64,000 nt of DNA from assembly GCA_035578155.1 (NCBI GenBank), contig JAPWDM010000005.1:43536454-43600453 (forward strand), given 5' to 3'. The notes under the pieces are model-generated. The model had not been told where the DNA came from, did no database searches, and worked only from the letters and a program-made list of their open reading frames with translations. Of the stretch, positions 36,601 through 48,200 are shown piece after piece. This DNA is from Brachynemurus nebulosus (lineage: Eukaryota > Arthropoda > Insecta > Neuroptera > Myrmeleontidae). A program made the translations under genes and the position numbers. How positions within the stretch are numbered: the first letter of the stretch is position 1; each line of letters opens with the position of its first letter.

Positions 36601-38314
36601 GGTCGCGACCCACAGGTTGAAAAACACTACTGTTCTATACCATTGACGACCAAAAAGTGTATATTTGTAATTTTCGGGGTGGGGTGGGGGTCATGACCCC
36701 TTGAGCCCCCCTGCCTTGTATACGCACCTGTGAACGAATCTAGGTATTTTAAAAAAAAATATAGGTATGTTCCAACAAACACTCGAATTAATTCTCGTTT
36801 TAATGAATATGCGCATAGTTGACTTTACTGTTCCAACCATAGTGTAATAGACAACATATCTATGCCTACACTACTGGAACCAGTGTAACATGTAAGAGAT
36901 AGACAATATGTTGTATACACACACTGGGTTTACATTGTATTAGTGCGATTTTGTGTATTTGAGTGAGAAACGGACATAGTAGGGCGGTCACGTGACTCAG
37001 ACACCACACGCATGTACTAGGGGATGTAACCGATGTAACGTGGATGTAACAATACCAACAACAATCAAGTCCATTATCGTGTGGTTGATCTTCAATCATC
37101 GACTGCTACTGACAACTAAGAAGCCTAATGAGCACAGAAGTACACACTCGTGATTTCAGAAAAGAGATAGTTGCTGTACCTCTGTACTCTGGGGTTCCAA
37201 CTAAGCAGAATTGTAATTCCAGTTGACATACAATTTGAAATTCTGTGTTCCAACAAGTATTTAAATCTAATTCTGAACTCACCCGAATTGATTTTTAAAA
37301 TTCTTGCTTCAGAGTAAGTATTTCAAATGTTAGACATGCGCATTAACGAAAATTTAAATTTTAACCTTATAATTTAAAAATTTAAATAATAAACAAACAA
37401 ATTTTAAGTTTTTATTGCTCTGTCAAAAGACAAATTTCAAATTTTTGACTTTATTTAATTGCGATAATAAGTATATTTCTTTTTAATTAGCAAACACATA
37501 TATTTTAATTATTTATTTTATAAGTATTTATATTATTTTAGTAAGTAATAAAGTAAAATACGGAGTAAAGTAAAAAAAAATAGTTCCTACTTTTTATTTA
37601 AAAGTTAAATTAACGTATTTTAAAGTACATAATAATTTTTTAGTGGATATATTTGTAAATATTTTTCATAATATGGAAGGTATAGAATACGTAACTCAAG
37701 TTTTTAGTGGAGACATCTCTTGAAATCCGTAAGAATTAATATAAACGTTCCTACATATTAAATACCGAACTGAAGTTCTGAATTGAATTTGATTTGATCT
37801 TCACATGACATTATCGAATTTAAAATGCTGGATTCACTCGAACTGGAAATTCTGGCGTTTGTTGGAACATACCTACCTATAAGGTTTACAAATGCATCGT
37901 CATATTAGAATCATTGTTAACAAGTTAAAACACGAACAGTTATACCTAACCCATATGATTCCGGTTAACAGAGGGTTCGCTTAAGATAGTGCTGAATGCA
38001 TTGGTTTTAGTATAGCATACCACCGTCATAAAAAATTTGTCCGGTTACGGGTGGCATCCGGTTAAGAGAGGTGTTCGTAATCAAAGGTTCTACTGTATTG
38101 ATGAAATTAACCTCCACAATTCTTTAATGAAAGTAATTATTTAGCAAACAATACGTTTGTGAAAGGTGTTAGCGTCTAATAATAATAATTAGCCTATTTA
38201 ATCATTCATTGTGTGTGTGTTATGAGAAAATTTTTTTTTTATTTCAGCCCATGCTACGCAATTGATTCTGGTGTCGGCAGTGATTTTGCAATGGACGAAG
38301 ATGATTTGGAATAA
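31036..38314 (+). CDS. Maf1: Maf1, repressor of RNA polymerase III transcription
   Basis: Four exons join in phase to 228 aa: 31036-31253, 33286-33409, 34117-34394 and 38248-38314. The start is the first methionine of the conserved [13 protein letters not shown] block. Family signatures follow: [20 protein letters not shown] in exon 1, [20 protein letters not shown] in exon 2, and [17 protein letters not shown] plus [20 protein letters not shown] in exon 3. The C-terminus is a short acidic tail (AMDEDDLE). Maf1 binds Pol III and blocks transcription of tRNA and 5S genes under nutrient stress; in yeast and mammals it is controlled by TOR-dependent phosphorylation. The length fits insect orthologues and is shorter than the human protein because the tail is reduced. 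All introns hold transposon remnants; intron 3 (3.9 kb) is a nested stack. A GT/AG pair after the stop (about 38335 to 38898) could be a 3' UTR intron, which is unproven. Confidence 0.97.
31873..32194. mobile_element. Palindromic MITE family C, copy 1 (Maf1 intron 1)
   Basis: Most of the element is one imperfect inverted repeat: the left half (acacaatcaatgaaataagg; ccatctagtgacgttgag; aactgctcatag) is mirrored by the right half (ctatgggcagtt; caacgtcactagatgg; ccttatttcattgattatgt). TTA flanks both ends (31870-31872, 32195-32197), consistent with the 3-bp target of PIF/Harbinger elements. A second copy lies at 61501-61768. Confidence 0.8.
32271..32757 (+). repeat. Interspersed repeat family A, copy 2 (Maf1 intron 1)
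   Basis: It is collinear with 688-1177, including the hairpin around 32615-32690 (gaactgtcaac / gttgacagttc). It lies directly downstream of the palindromic MITE. Confidence 0.75.
33443..34070. mobile_element. MITE family D, copy 1, with internal (TA)n (Maf1 intron 2)
   Basis: The ends aaagccgctataccggaac and gttccggtataggggcttt are reverse complements with two mismatches. An internal (TA)n tract spans about 33592-33676. A second copy with related ends lies at 38535-38875; both share gaacagttttga and gaagttatttctgaaa. Confidence 0.7.
34490..34900 (+). repeat. Interspersed repeat family B copy (Maf1 intron 3)
   Basis: The copy shares tgtcatgacgcgacttggg, aatttgttttgaggtcccta, gataactctcgaacgaaa and a tail resembling the family with 2941-3640. 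The (TA)n tract is reduced to a short tatatta/tatgtatg stretch. A reverse-strand fragment with the ctgtcgcagcatttt end lies nearby at about 35140-35195. Confidence 0.65.
35494..35710. repeat. Near-perfect 217-bp palindrome
   Basis: gtaaataataaacaaatatt at the left is mirrored by aatatttgcttattatttac at the right, with only isolated mismatches along arms of about 97 bases, for example gaaccgttagttcattttc against gaaaatgaactaacggttc. The loop is about 22 bases (around attgaattttgagaattgaa). It lies inside the pogo-like element. Confidence 0.9.
35863..36632 (+). mobile_element. 770-bp non-autonomous hAT element with 8-bp target duplication
   Basis: The exact duplication TTCTATAC occurs at 35855-35862 and 36633-36640. 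The termini are CAGTGTTTTTCAACC and ggttgaaaaacactactg. Subterminal sequences gcgactcccc and gcgacccacagg are typical of the hAT group with CAGTG...CAACC ends. It carries a truncated transposase start (36316-36498). Confidence 0.92.
36316..36498 (+). pseudogene. Truncated hAT transposase N-terminus (ZBED5/SCAND3-like)
   Basis: The frame encodes about 60 residues. After a Ser/Asn-rich leader it reads [20 protein letters not shown], the lead-in to the BED-type zinc finger in transposases of this hAT group. It then departs ([11 protein letters not shown]) and stops exactly where the first zinc-binding cysteines would be expected. It appears to be the first few dozen codons left by an internal deletion. 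No activity is expected. Confidence 0.7.
36762..37875. mobile_element. Inverted-repeat element with TAGGTATGTTCCAACAAAC termini
   Basis: The left end TAGGTATGTTCCAACAAAC is mirrored by gtttgttggaacatacct at the right. Internal copies of gttccaac occur at 36830, 37194 and 37249. The segment 36838-37193 lies between two gttccaac copies and could be a further insertion, but since that octamer is a recurrent motif of the element itself the duplication is not proof. Confidence 0.6.
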
Positions 38315-38534
38315 ATCAACATCTACATATTTTCGTAAGTAAAAAAAAAATAATCTTAGAAAATATTTTGATAAAAACACAAATAATTATTTTTTTGATT
38401 AGTGTTGATTGTTGAATAATCACAATATTTTGCTCTGGTACTTTTGGGAACATAAGTGCAGGTGAGAGCTGCTGTGAGAACTTATGTTACCGACTGTACA
38501 CGATGTATTCTCATTTTTTTATTTTTTAAATAGG

Positions 38535-38875
38535 GTAAAAGCCCTTATACTCGAACAGTTTTGATTACAGTGACTGTATAATATTCTTTATAACAGTGTG
38601 GCCATTGGAACCATATCCGCCATATTCAGGCCAAATTTGAAGTGAGTAACCGTAGTAACAGAATAAACAAGGTATACAAATTCAATGCATTTGGCCTGTT
38701 AATGGCGTCAACCAATAAAAAACTAGACCTACTAATGGCCACACTGTTATCAAGTATATTATAAAGTCACTGTAGTTTTGATATTTTATATATTAAGGAA
38801 GTTATTTCTGAAAAAAATCGATAAATATCAAAACTATTCGAATATTGAATCACGTTCGAGTATAGGGGCCTTTAC
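38535..38875. mobile_element. MITE family D, copy 2, interrupted
   Basis: The ends gtaaaagcccttatactcg and cgagtataggggcctttac are near reverse complements and match the family of 33443-34070. It lies just after the Maf1 stop codon, possibly within a 3' UTR intron. Confidence 0.7.
38568..38772. mobile_element. 205-bp mariner-type MITE nested in family D copy 2
   Basis: The ends CAGTGACTGTATAATATTC and tatattataaagtcactg are imperfect reverse complements, and aacagtgtggccatt pairs with aatggccacactgtt further in. TA flanks both sides (38566-38567, 38773-38774). Confidence 0.75.
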
Positions 38876-41800
38876 GTTAAATGACATTTTGAATTTCAGA
38901 AAAAGACTTTAGATATCACGCTTTTGGAGCTACACTAACGTAATTTTATCCTTGTGGGTTTCCCCACACACTGGTAAAGTAGCTTTGTTGGTATATGCAT
39001 GTACAGAGTGTTGTGAACTTATATTACTAGCATCAGTATTATTAAATTTTGATCTTTTTGATATTATTCTCGTGTATTCAGTGACCTTAATATCTAAATC
39101 GAATAAGGGCGTGTTTTAATATCAAGCCTATCCGAAGTAGTTTTTTTATTCGTCACCAGATGGCTCAAGTTGGTGGCTAAAGAAATGGTAGCGATTTCGA
39201 ACCGATCGTTTTTATATTCACTAAAGTATTCAAAAAAAATTAGAATGACATTCCGAAAAACATACTAGTCAGAACCTAGTAAACAAACTTTGACTACTAG
39301 TTATAGTTTTTATCACTAGTTCGCGACACCATTATTTATAAACATTCATAATTATAAAATAGTGAACATGCAATTACGTTAATGTCGCTCGGAAGGTGCA
39401 ATATGTTATATTATTTTTTCTGAAATTCCAAATTTTATAATTCAAATATTTGTCATATCTTTAGTTTTTAAGATTTTTACTATTGAGATCTCATATTGTG
39501 ATATTTTTGTTTTCTTTTTTTTTAAATATTTTGACGAAAATTTAAATTTTGAGCTAGAATTTTTGATAATTTACTGAAGCGCTAATAATTTTTTGTTCTT
39601 AATTTAAATTTGATGTGTAATTTTAAAAATAAAAATAAATTCTCAATAAAAATCGTTAAGATTTCTCTTTTAAAAAGTCATAGTATTATTACTTAACAAC
39701 AAAGAGTCGGTGTTTCCATAGACTCAAGTTATTTAATGGAAAAAAATCGATTATTAATCTCAAAGATTATTGTATATTAAGGTTATTTTGACAGTTAAAA
39801 TAAAAATAGGGAGGAGTTATGTTGTATTATGTTTTGAATACAATCATAATTGACTCCATAAATACAGAAAACACAATTTATTACTTTAACTGTCACTAAC
39901 TGTCAAAAAATAGATTTTGAGGTTATGTATATTTTATAACTGTAAAAAATATCGTAGTAAAAAATTGTACAACTTTTACATGAGACTGAACTTTTTATAA
40001 TTACGATATTTTTTTAAAAATCGTATAAATCAAAAATTTTGAGAAAATTAATATATATGTAAGTATATCATATCGTATGTATATTAACATCGATACATTA
40101 TTGAATTTTGGAAACCATAATCATAGAAAACATCTACGCGGTCGCCATTATTCGAAAGCAGGGTTGTGTAACTACGCGTAAATTTCAATAGTCGACATCT
40201 ACATGTAGACAATAAAATAAGATTTTTTTTTTGATAACGGTCAAAATTAAGCTTAAAAAAAATTGTTCGTATTAGAAACAGATTCATTAACGCAATTCAC
40301 ATCGATTGTCTACGCGTAAAGAAATGCGTAATTTACTTACACGACTCTGTATTGGAAATGATTTTAACATACCATACTGTACAAATTTTTGTAACGAATG
40401 GACATATGTAACGAAAATATAAGGATTTCGTGGTTATGACTACGAAACCTTAAAAAAGGTAAGTTTTAATTAAAACCACTTTATATATTTCTAGTACAAA
40501 TATCTGGAATCCTGTTTTATCAGTGAGACCATTTACTAAGTAATTTATAAACTAAGAGTATTTCTATCTTTTTCTAAACTACACATATATTTCTAATCAT
40601 TGACGTCAAATGACGTTTTAGAATAAGACAAAGATGGTAATATTCTCAAGGACAATTACAGTATTTGTTCATTTGCTAATACCTTTTGAATAGATAGAAA
40701 TGGAATTATATTTCTTTCTCCTTTTAAGAGAAGGATAGAATGATGGACTTGCGAATTGAAAACGTATACATCTAATACAAATATTATGTATATTGGGTTC
40801 CGAAGAAACATTCCGGAACCATTATGAAATCATGTTGTAAACAGTTTCAAGCCAATCAGTGAAAACCACAGAGTCACCCACATGTTTTCTATTTACTCAC
40901 ACTTATTACAATAATCACGCTGTATACTAATGGTATATTTACGGTATGGTTTAAGAAGACTAAGAAATATATTTCTTTCTTCCTCGCACCTGTATTAGCA
41001 AACGAATTATTACTGTAACTTCACCAATTGTAAATGTCTCACTTTATTATCTCTTTTTTATATAATATTATGTAGTTGGTATTTCAGTTATCTGTAATTC
41101 ACTGCTTCAACACATTACAAGATATGACAAATATTGAGATATTATTATTTTAACTTATTCTTAACTAATATCATAAAACTTTATTTTTAAATATTAAAAG
41201 TGTTCTTGCATAATTTTATGATTACATTTTTTGTTGGTAGAAACATTGTTAATAATATTGCTTCGTGGTTTTTCGTAGTATATAAGAAAATGAATAAAGC
41301 ATAATAAGTTTCAATTACAAAAAAAGTAAAAAATATGTACAAAAAAGTAATTATATAATATCATTTGTATCTTTAAATACAGTACAAATATTAAGCTATC
41401 ATATTTTAAGATGCTTCATAAAATTTATTTGTCCTGTAGTTGACCATTTTTTTAATTCTTTCGATAGTTATATTTCCGTTAAAAATTTTCAAGCGAGTGT
41501 GATGGGCTTAAAACAAGAATAAACGTAAACTTCGATCCAAAATGTAACATAGGTGCTAGGTACGCGTTATATTAAATTACCGACGCCATTTTGAAAACAG
41601 TATCAGTATTTTTATTTTTAAGGATAATATAATTAATCAGTTTGACGGAAATATATCTGATCTTGAAATTTAGTCATTAGTTTTTTTTTTTAATTTTTGA
41701 CTGATATCAATAAAATTTTCGTATACATCGCACTAATATTTTATTTTCTTTATTTTGTAAAAAAAATTCAAATTTTTTGAATGTATTCAATTATTGTTTA

Positions 41801-42252
41801 AGTATGAAATTTAATAGTGATATTGATTTTATGTATTTGTGGTATGTAATTTTTGAATTATCGTAATAAATAAAATGTATTTTAATTTTATAATTATAAT
41901 TGTGTTTTCGGTTTGAATTTAATGGATACAGGGGCTACAGGTCTGTAGTTACTAAAAAAAATACCAGTCGAGACATCTATAGGATTTATTGTTACCTTCA
42001 TTGTCTATTTCGGGATTCAAATAAAAAAAAAAAAATAAATAAATAAATTCGCTTAATTATAAAATTTATTTAAAAAATAACATATACAAATAATAATTAT
42101 TTGCTAACAACACATTTTAAAATACCTTTGGCACAAAACTATTTCTGGATTTTTTTTACGGAAATTAAAACCTCTTAATTTTCACACATAAATCGAATTT
42201 TAAAAATATTCTTTGGTATTTGACAATAATTAATTATTAAATACTTTTAATT
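38876..42252. other. Gene-free interval between Maf1 and the receptor gene
   Basis: No exon was recognised. A 50-bp repeat at 40796-40845 (gggttccgaagaaacattcc, then ggaaccattatgaaatcatg) recurs at 43003-43047. The stretch next to 42252 is the 3' flank of the minus-strand receptor gene. Confidence 0.4.
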
Positions 42253-45200
42253 TTATTCGGGAAGTTGGAAATAATGACACTGGCCCAGTGTTAAGATCAA
42301 CACAGCCAAAACAGTTATCGATAAGAATAAACAACGACCAGTAATTGGAACTTTAAACAGTTTGGCATTTAAACGTAGACTGGATGCATACAGGAGGATG
42401 GAATCTAATTCGGCGGCTGGCGTTGACTGATACGCCAACGGTCGAGTTCGCACGTCGTGGCCAACGGTTTGCATTAGAAGACAATTGGCTGTTAAACGTG
42501 ATGCCTGAAAAGCAAATTTTTTTTTGTTAAAGATATGAATTAGGTGGGCTAGATAATTTTAAAGGAACCATAGATAAAAAGTGGGAATATCAATATTATA
42601 TTGTGTAGTGTGTGATCGAATTCATAGATGGTAGTAGTTGATAGAGCGTTAGACTATTTGATCCTAAATCAATATAAATTCTTGAATTTTTGATAAGAAT
42701 TTTTAGGACTACACCAGGAAAATCATTTTCAAACGAGCTTAAGTAATTGTTTGCCATGAAAAACTGTGTCAGTAGGTTTATAGAACATCTAAAGGACAAC
42801 TGTATTTTTTTTTTAGCTTCGATAATGGAATATTATCAATAATTATCAATTATTTTTATTTTCAGTGTTAAAATTATATTTTAACCTTGAGTTTATGATG
42901 TCATATTATTATTATTATACAGCCAACCTTTTGTATAACACGATTAATTCATACCGCCTTATATGGAAACTGCACTGTAAGAAATTCAGAAACGATTTTT
43001 TTGGGTTCCGAAGAAACATTTCGGAACCATTATGAAATCATGTTGAATTAACAAAATTTCTAAAACCGTAAATAAATACTTTAAATACATAGATGGCACC
43101 AGGTAATGATATTTAGAGTTGGACTCATTTAAATACGCATGCTTATAGCACGAAAAACGTGCTACAAGAGCACCGCGTTAGAGGAGGATTGACTATATGG
43201 AAAAAAATTTAATTACGTTAAGTACCTGAATAAAAGGAGCCAAAGAAATGATCAGCCATAACAGAACATTCAGTAAACTAACAACATATATGGTTTGGGT
43301 CTCAATATCCATAGTATCTAAACCCATTAACCATAGTACTCCAGATAGGGCCCATGATAAATTCATTATTGTAAAGATACAAACGGCCGGAGCTAGATTA
43401 TCATTTAAATACCTTAACGATTTTCGAAATTCTGAAATTTCCTTAAAAAAAAAAAATTAAAAATTAAGAGATTTCCCTTTTGGGTTAAATTATTTTTTAA
43501 GACTTACTCGCATCCATTCAAGCGGTGTTAAAAATTGTTGCATTAATCGAACTTTCAAAAAGTGTAAATGTGACTTTAACAACTGCGCATGTATACAGTA
43601 ACTGCAGATAATGGTCGTTTGAACCATGTCATGCAACATTGTACAAAAGATCATTAGAATTTTCATGCCAGTCAAAAGTGACGTAGAACTAGAAAAAATA
43701 ATTGACAAATTAATATTTTAATTAAAAAATTTTTGAAATATTTAAATTTATATTCAAATAAATTTTGAAAAAAATTTTTTTTTGTGAAATTATAGCCAAA
43801 AAGTTTTGTCTTCTTACTAGGAAGGAATCTGAAAGTAAAACCTTGTTTGTATCCATTGAAATGTTATATTGCCCTCTTCAATCATTATGATCATTGTAAT
43901 CATAGATAAAATTATCCACGTGATACTGGAACCAATGAAAACCCATAAGGTTTTCAGTAAATTCCGTTGACCAGTTACGCCATCATATGGGCCCGAAGAT
44001 AATAAAAATACCTAATGGAAAAGTTTGATTTGAAAAATTGAAATAAATAAACAATTTACTAGGACCAGCTTGAGTATATTTTTGAGCGACTTTTTGAACG
44101 AAATTTTATGAAAATTTGGTGATTTAAATCAGATAAGACCGGCTAGTTGTTGCCTTGGAAAAATGGATGCCCAAATTATGTATTTATAAAAGGAGCACAA
44201 CTACGATCTGAAGGACCTATTGTATTTCAGGAGCGATCCAGAAGGGGTATCCAAATTCGATTAAAATTCAAAAAATCAAAAACCGAATTTAATAAATCTA
44301 ATCGTTCTTGTAGTCATAGGGCTGAGTTTTGAAATGAAAATAGTCTCATCGAATCAAACAATATTTTTTTTGATGAAACCTTAGACCATAAAAATTTAGA
44401 TTTGAAGGTGTTTAGGTTTATATTTCTTTGTTTTCCCTGGAAATGCAACTCGATTAAATTTCTGTGATAGCCTGGCCAGATACAACTTATACTTTTTTAT
44501 GTCGTTAGATTTGTCATCGCTTCTTGAATGAGAGACCCAGTTACTGGATCCGCTCCTGCTGTATTTCCATATCTTAACATTTACTAGAATACTTAAATTT
44601 AGAATTTCTAGAAAGTATAAAAATGTTTTTTCATCTCTCTTCACTAATTAAATAAATTATAAAGTTTCGAGTCGACTTTTGAGTTTTATCTCATTGTTAT
44701 GTCAGGAAGAATAAAAGTGAAGATTTTATTTTGGGTGATTATCAAAGAGATATTATAATAATATCTCTTAATAAATCCATCATGGCCTTATATAAACGGG
44801 TGCTAATGTTGTTTTTAAAATTGGTAAGTGCAGGAAGGCCACGCAGGAAACGCAGAAATCATGACTTCGTAAGGATTTCATTGTTGGACCTACCAAATCG
44901 TAAAAACAAACAGACGACAGCCTAGATGGAAAAACGCAATTTTATGAAAACTAAAATTCGTAATGTTTTACTTTAAATTATTAGAAACAATTCAACAGGA
45001 CGTTTCCTTATTGAAGGACCATTAAAATGAAGAAACCCAAAAACGTATTGGATACAGGTAATTTATTTAATTAGTGAAAAACGATAAAGGAACACAGGTC
45101 TACAGGTCAAGCTGATCCTTAATTTTAATAATAATTTCGACAAAAAATACCCGTTCCATCATACTCTGCAACTGTTCATTATTTGAGATCCGAAACAGAT

Positions 45201-48200
45201 ATAGAGAATATAAATATGCCACCAAATGTAGCACACTGGGTATAATGTAGCTGAAAGTTTTCGATCCATAACAAATTTGACGATAGCTATCACTATTTTC
45301 AACTTGGCCCATTAATACAGGCACTGAAATATAGCAAAAACCACGATCCCGTCGAAAGCACGACATATATTGTAAAACATAACCGCATAATATTAATATT
45401 ATCACAAAAGAGGCGTATAAAAATCCAAATAATTCGAGACAGAATTTTGTATCGGTTGTTTCGAGTGGTAATGGACGCAACCCGATTGATGCCAACAGAC
45501 GTAAGTAGGGGCGTAATATTTTACGTTTGCAATAATTCAATATTGCCGATACGCCCAAATGATCACTTTCCGGAGCTTCTAGTATTTCACCAATCTAAAA
45601 ATAAAAAGATACAGAACGTTTTATTTAACGTGGAAATTAGTAAAATTATAATTTATTGTTTGAACTACAAAATTGGGTCAAATATAGTGAAATTATCACT
45701 TTATTTTTTTCTTATTTTGCAAAAATATGATAGATAAAATTTTATTTGCAAAAAATTGTATTCTTTACCAGAGGCGGTCAGATTATTTTTAGTTGCTACT
45801 AATGCTTTAAATCCAACCTTTCTTTGAACAATATTTAGGAAAATGGAAGCCATAGTTAAAGGGTCAGAGATATCTACCCATTAACCTTTAATAATTTTTG
45901 AATTACTTGATGTTGACATCTAAAATTTGGACGTAACATACGTCCAGTTAATCCAAAGAAAGTCCCCAAGTCAATTTTTGTAGAAGTCAGGAAACAAAAA
46001 AGTTTTTAAGATGAAAGACGCAAATGTTCGACCTCCCCACGCTACTTTTATTTTAGAGGTGGGGGTGTTAAATAAAAGGTGGTAATGTGTAGATTATTTC
46101 ATCAGATTTTTAATCCCCTCTCCCTATTGAAACCTTATAATTCTATTGTCAAATGCCACCCACATCATTATTTTTTATACACTGTTTGCACAATTTATAT
46201 GAACAATTTCAAAGGTACATGCCTTCAGCTGTCTTTTTGGGGAAACTGTGCCGATGTTCATCTAGAATTTTGAGGCGAAATTACAAAAAAAAATTATGGA
46301 ATACAACCGAAAATGGGAATCGAGTTCCGACCTACCAGTCAATACCAGTAATTAAGTAGACTTAGCCATATGAAATTTGGATCAAAGACCGATTTTATTG
46401 ACTTAAAAAGACACTAGAAAAATTGATTTTTGAAGAAATCAGGAAACAAACCTTTTTTTAAAAAAAAGAGGTGAAAAATCAAAATTACGAATATAAGTCT
46501 CTTCTGTTAGCAAAAAAATTTGGAAAGTATAGACAGGCTCGACGAGAGGGTGGAGTAGCCGAGGTTGCAGCCCCGAGGCCGGGCTTAAGGAACGAGCTCG
46601 GGGGAAAAATTGAGGATTTTTTTGCTCACCACTTATTTTTGGAGGGAAAAATTTTTAAAAAATGCGGTTTTTTCCCGGGCCCGCAGTTTTTCTCCACAGT
46701 CCTAAGTACAAACAGTATGAAAAAATTGATTTAACAAATACTCCCCTGTAAATTTCTATGAATTTGTTTTGTTTTAAAAGGAAAATTATACTGATTTATA
46801 AAAAAATTTATTGGATCTTAATGAAAGTAAGATTATAATTACCATATCTCATCCAATTAAATTTGATATGGTCAATGATTTTCAAAGTAGATAAAAACGT
46901 TTTTTTTTACTGAATATGTGTGTTATTTGATAATGACCCTATTCGATCATAATATGGGTCATCGTAGGTCATTTTCCCGGCCATATGTACTCTATTATAT
47001 TAGAAATCCAACTTACAAGAATGTCTGCAACATTATGAAATAATCTGATTGAGCAATTATGTGTATTACTTTTTAATTTTAGTACTGATATCATTCGTTC
47101 AAAAATTTGCAAATTGTATGTAAAAATATTTAAATGGAAAATAACAAAATTAGACGACTGTAATTGCGATAACAAAACAATATAATACATTTTTTAATTA
47201 TGTACATTCACTTTTGACCTTATAGCAATGGAAAACATTTTCCCTAAAAATAAAATGAAAATAATTTATGATTTAAGGCTTTAAGCAAACATTCTTGCAT
47301 GCTTAAGTATTTTGCTGTTTTGATAGCTACAAAGTACAAAAAAAACCTGTAGCAGCATCCCGCATAAGCGAATAATCTAGCGAATTTCGATTATAAAAAT
47401 TATTTTTTCTCGAAAACTCGCTTACATAGGACAATGGTTTAAAAACGTATCTCATATGATTTTTCTGCTCTTTGCCATACCGTAAAAAAATTCGGAAAAC
47501 TCATATTTTAGCAAATATTTTGTAAAAAAATCATTTTTTGAGATTTTGGACATAGGGGGCATTTAGCTAAATAACCCATCCAAGAGTTTAGGACTCCCAA
47601 AGTTTTCATCAAATTTCGTAAAAATAAGATTTTTCGTTTCTGGGGGCCTCAAAACAAATTTCTGTTAGTCCCGGACTCAAGTCTTACCATGACAGTGGCT
47701 GTAATAGCTGAATTTTCTGTTCGGAAATACGCTAAAAGCTTTTAAAATCTTGGAAAACTAGCAAAATAGTTACTAAAAAGTTAACTTTAACTATAGCTGG
47801 TATTCACATTCCTCTAAAATGGAATTTAAAACAATATAGGAATTGCCAAGTGGGATGCAATCACAGAAAATTATTTCGTATAATATCTGGTAAAAGTGAC
47901 TAACAATAAGCGTAGAAAAATGAGAAGTCCCATGCGTATTTTCTTATCAAAATGTCAACTTCAAATGAAATTTAATTATGTCTGAGAGCTTAGTAAGGAC
48001 TAGACAAGTGGTCAAACGTCCTTAACCGCTGGTACTTGGACTGACAAATCGGAGTTCAATTTCCGTGGACGATTCTGCTCATGATGGGTTCTTTCCTAAG
48101 TCCAAATGGAAATAGACCCTTCACAACTTCTTTTATTCAGGAAATTTGAAGGAAGCGACTTAATAGATTCACCGTCCAGCCTGAAAAAATGGTCGTACTC

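Larger units (their letters stand above)
35745..36730. mobile_element. hAT MITE (family of 28096-28375) split by a second hAT
   Basis: The 8-bp duplication TGAACGAA occurs at 35737-35744 and 36731-36738. The termini are caggagtgtatacagcc and gtatacgcacctg. Removing the inner element (35863-36632 plus one duplication) leaves about 210 bp that matches the 28.1 kb copy, including the G-run and the ggggtcatgacccc region. Confidence 0.85.
35332..38095. mobile_element. pogo-like element disrupted by nested transposons (Maf1 intron 3)
   Basis: The left end is CAGTAGAACCTCTGTCAACC after TA (35330-35331); the right end is ggttctactg before TA (38096-38097). Next to each end, motifs such as tgtccggttaacagaggtgt and tccggttaagagaggtgt recur as subterminal repeats. 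The interior holds a 217-bp palindrome, a hAT within a hAT, and another inverted-repeat element. No pogo transposase is recognisable. Confidence 0.8.

Noticed and set aside
36830..37201. A third 8-bp target duplication (GTTCCAAC) around 36838-37193
   Set aside because: The same octamer recurs elsewhere in the surrounding element and at its termini, and the proposed insert has no clear inverted ends.
26746..38314. A functional link between tRNA-Arg and the neighbouring Maf1 gene
   Set aside because: Maf1 regulates Pol III in trans genome-wide; being 4.2 kb from one tRNA gene needs no explanation beyond chance.
46471..46734. 87-codon frame with a GC-rich middle
   Set aside because: The GC-rich section looks like a transposon terminus (gaggttgcagccccgagg), and the frame lies in the receptor intron.
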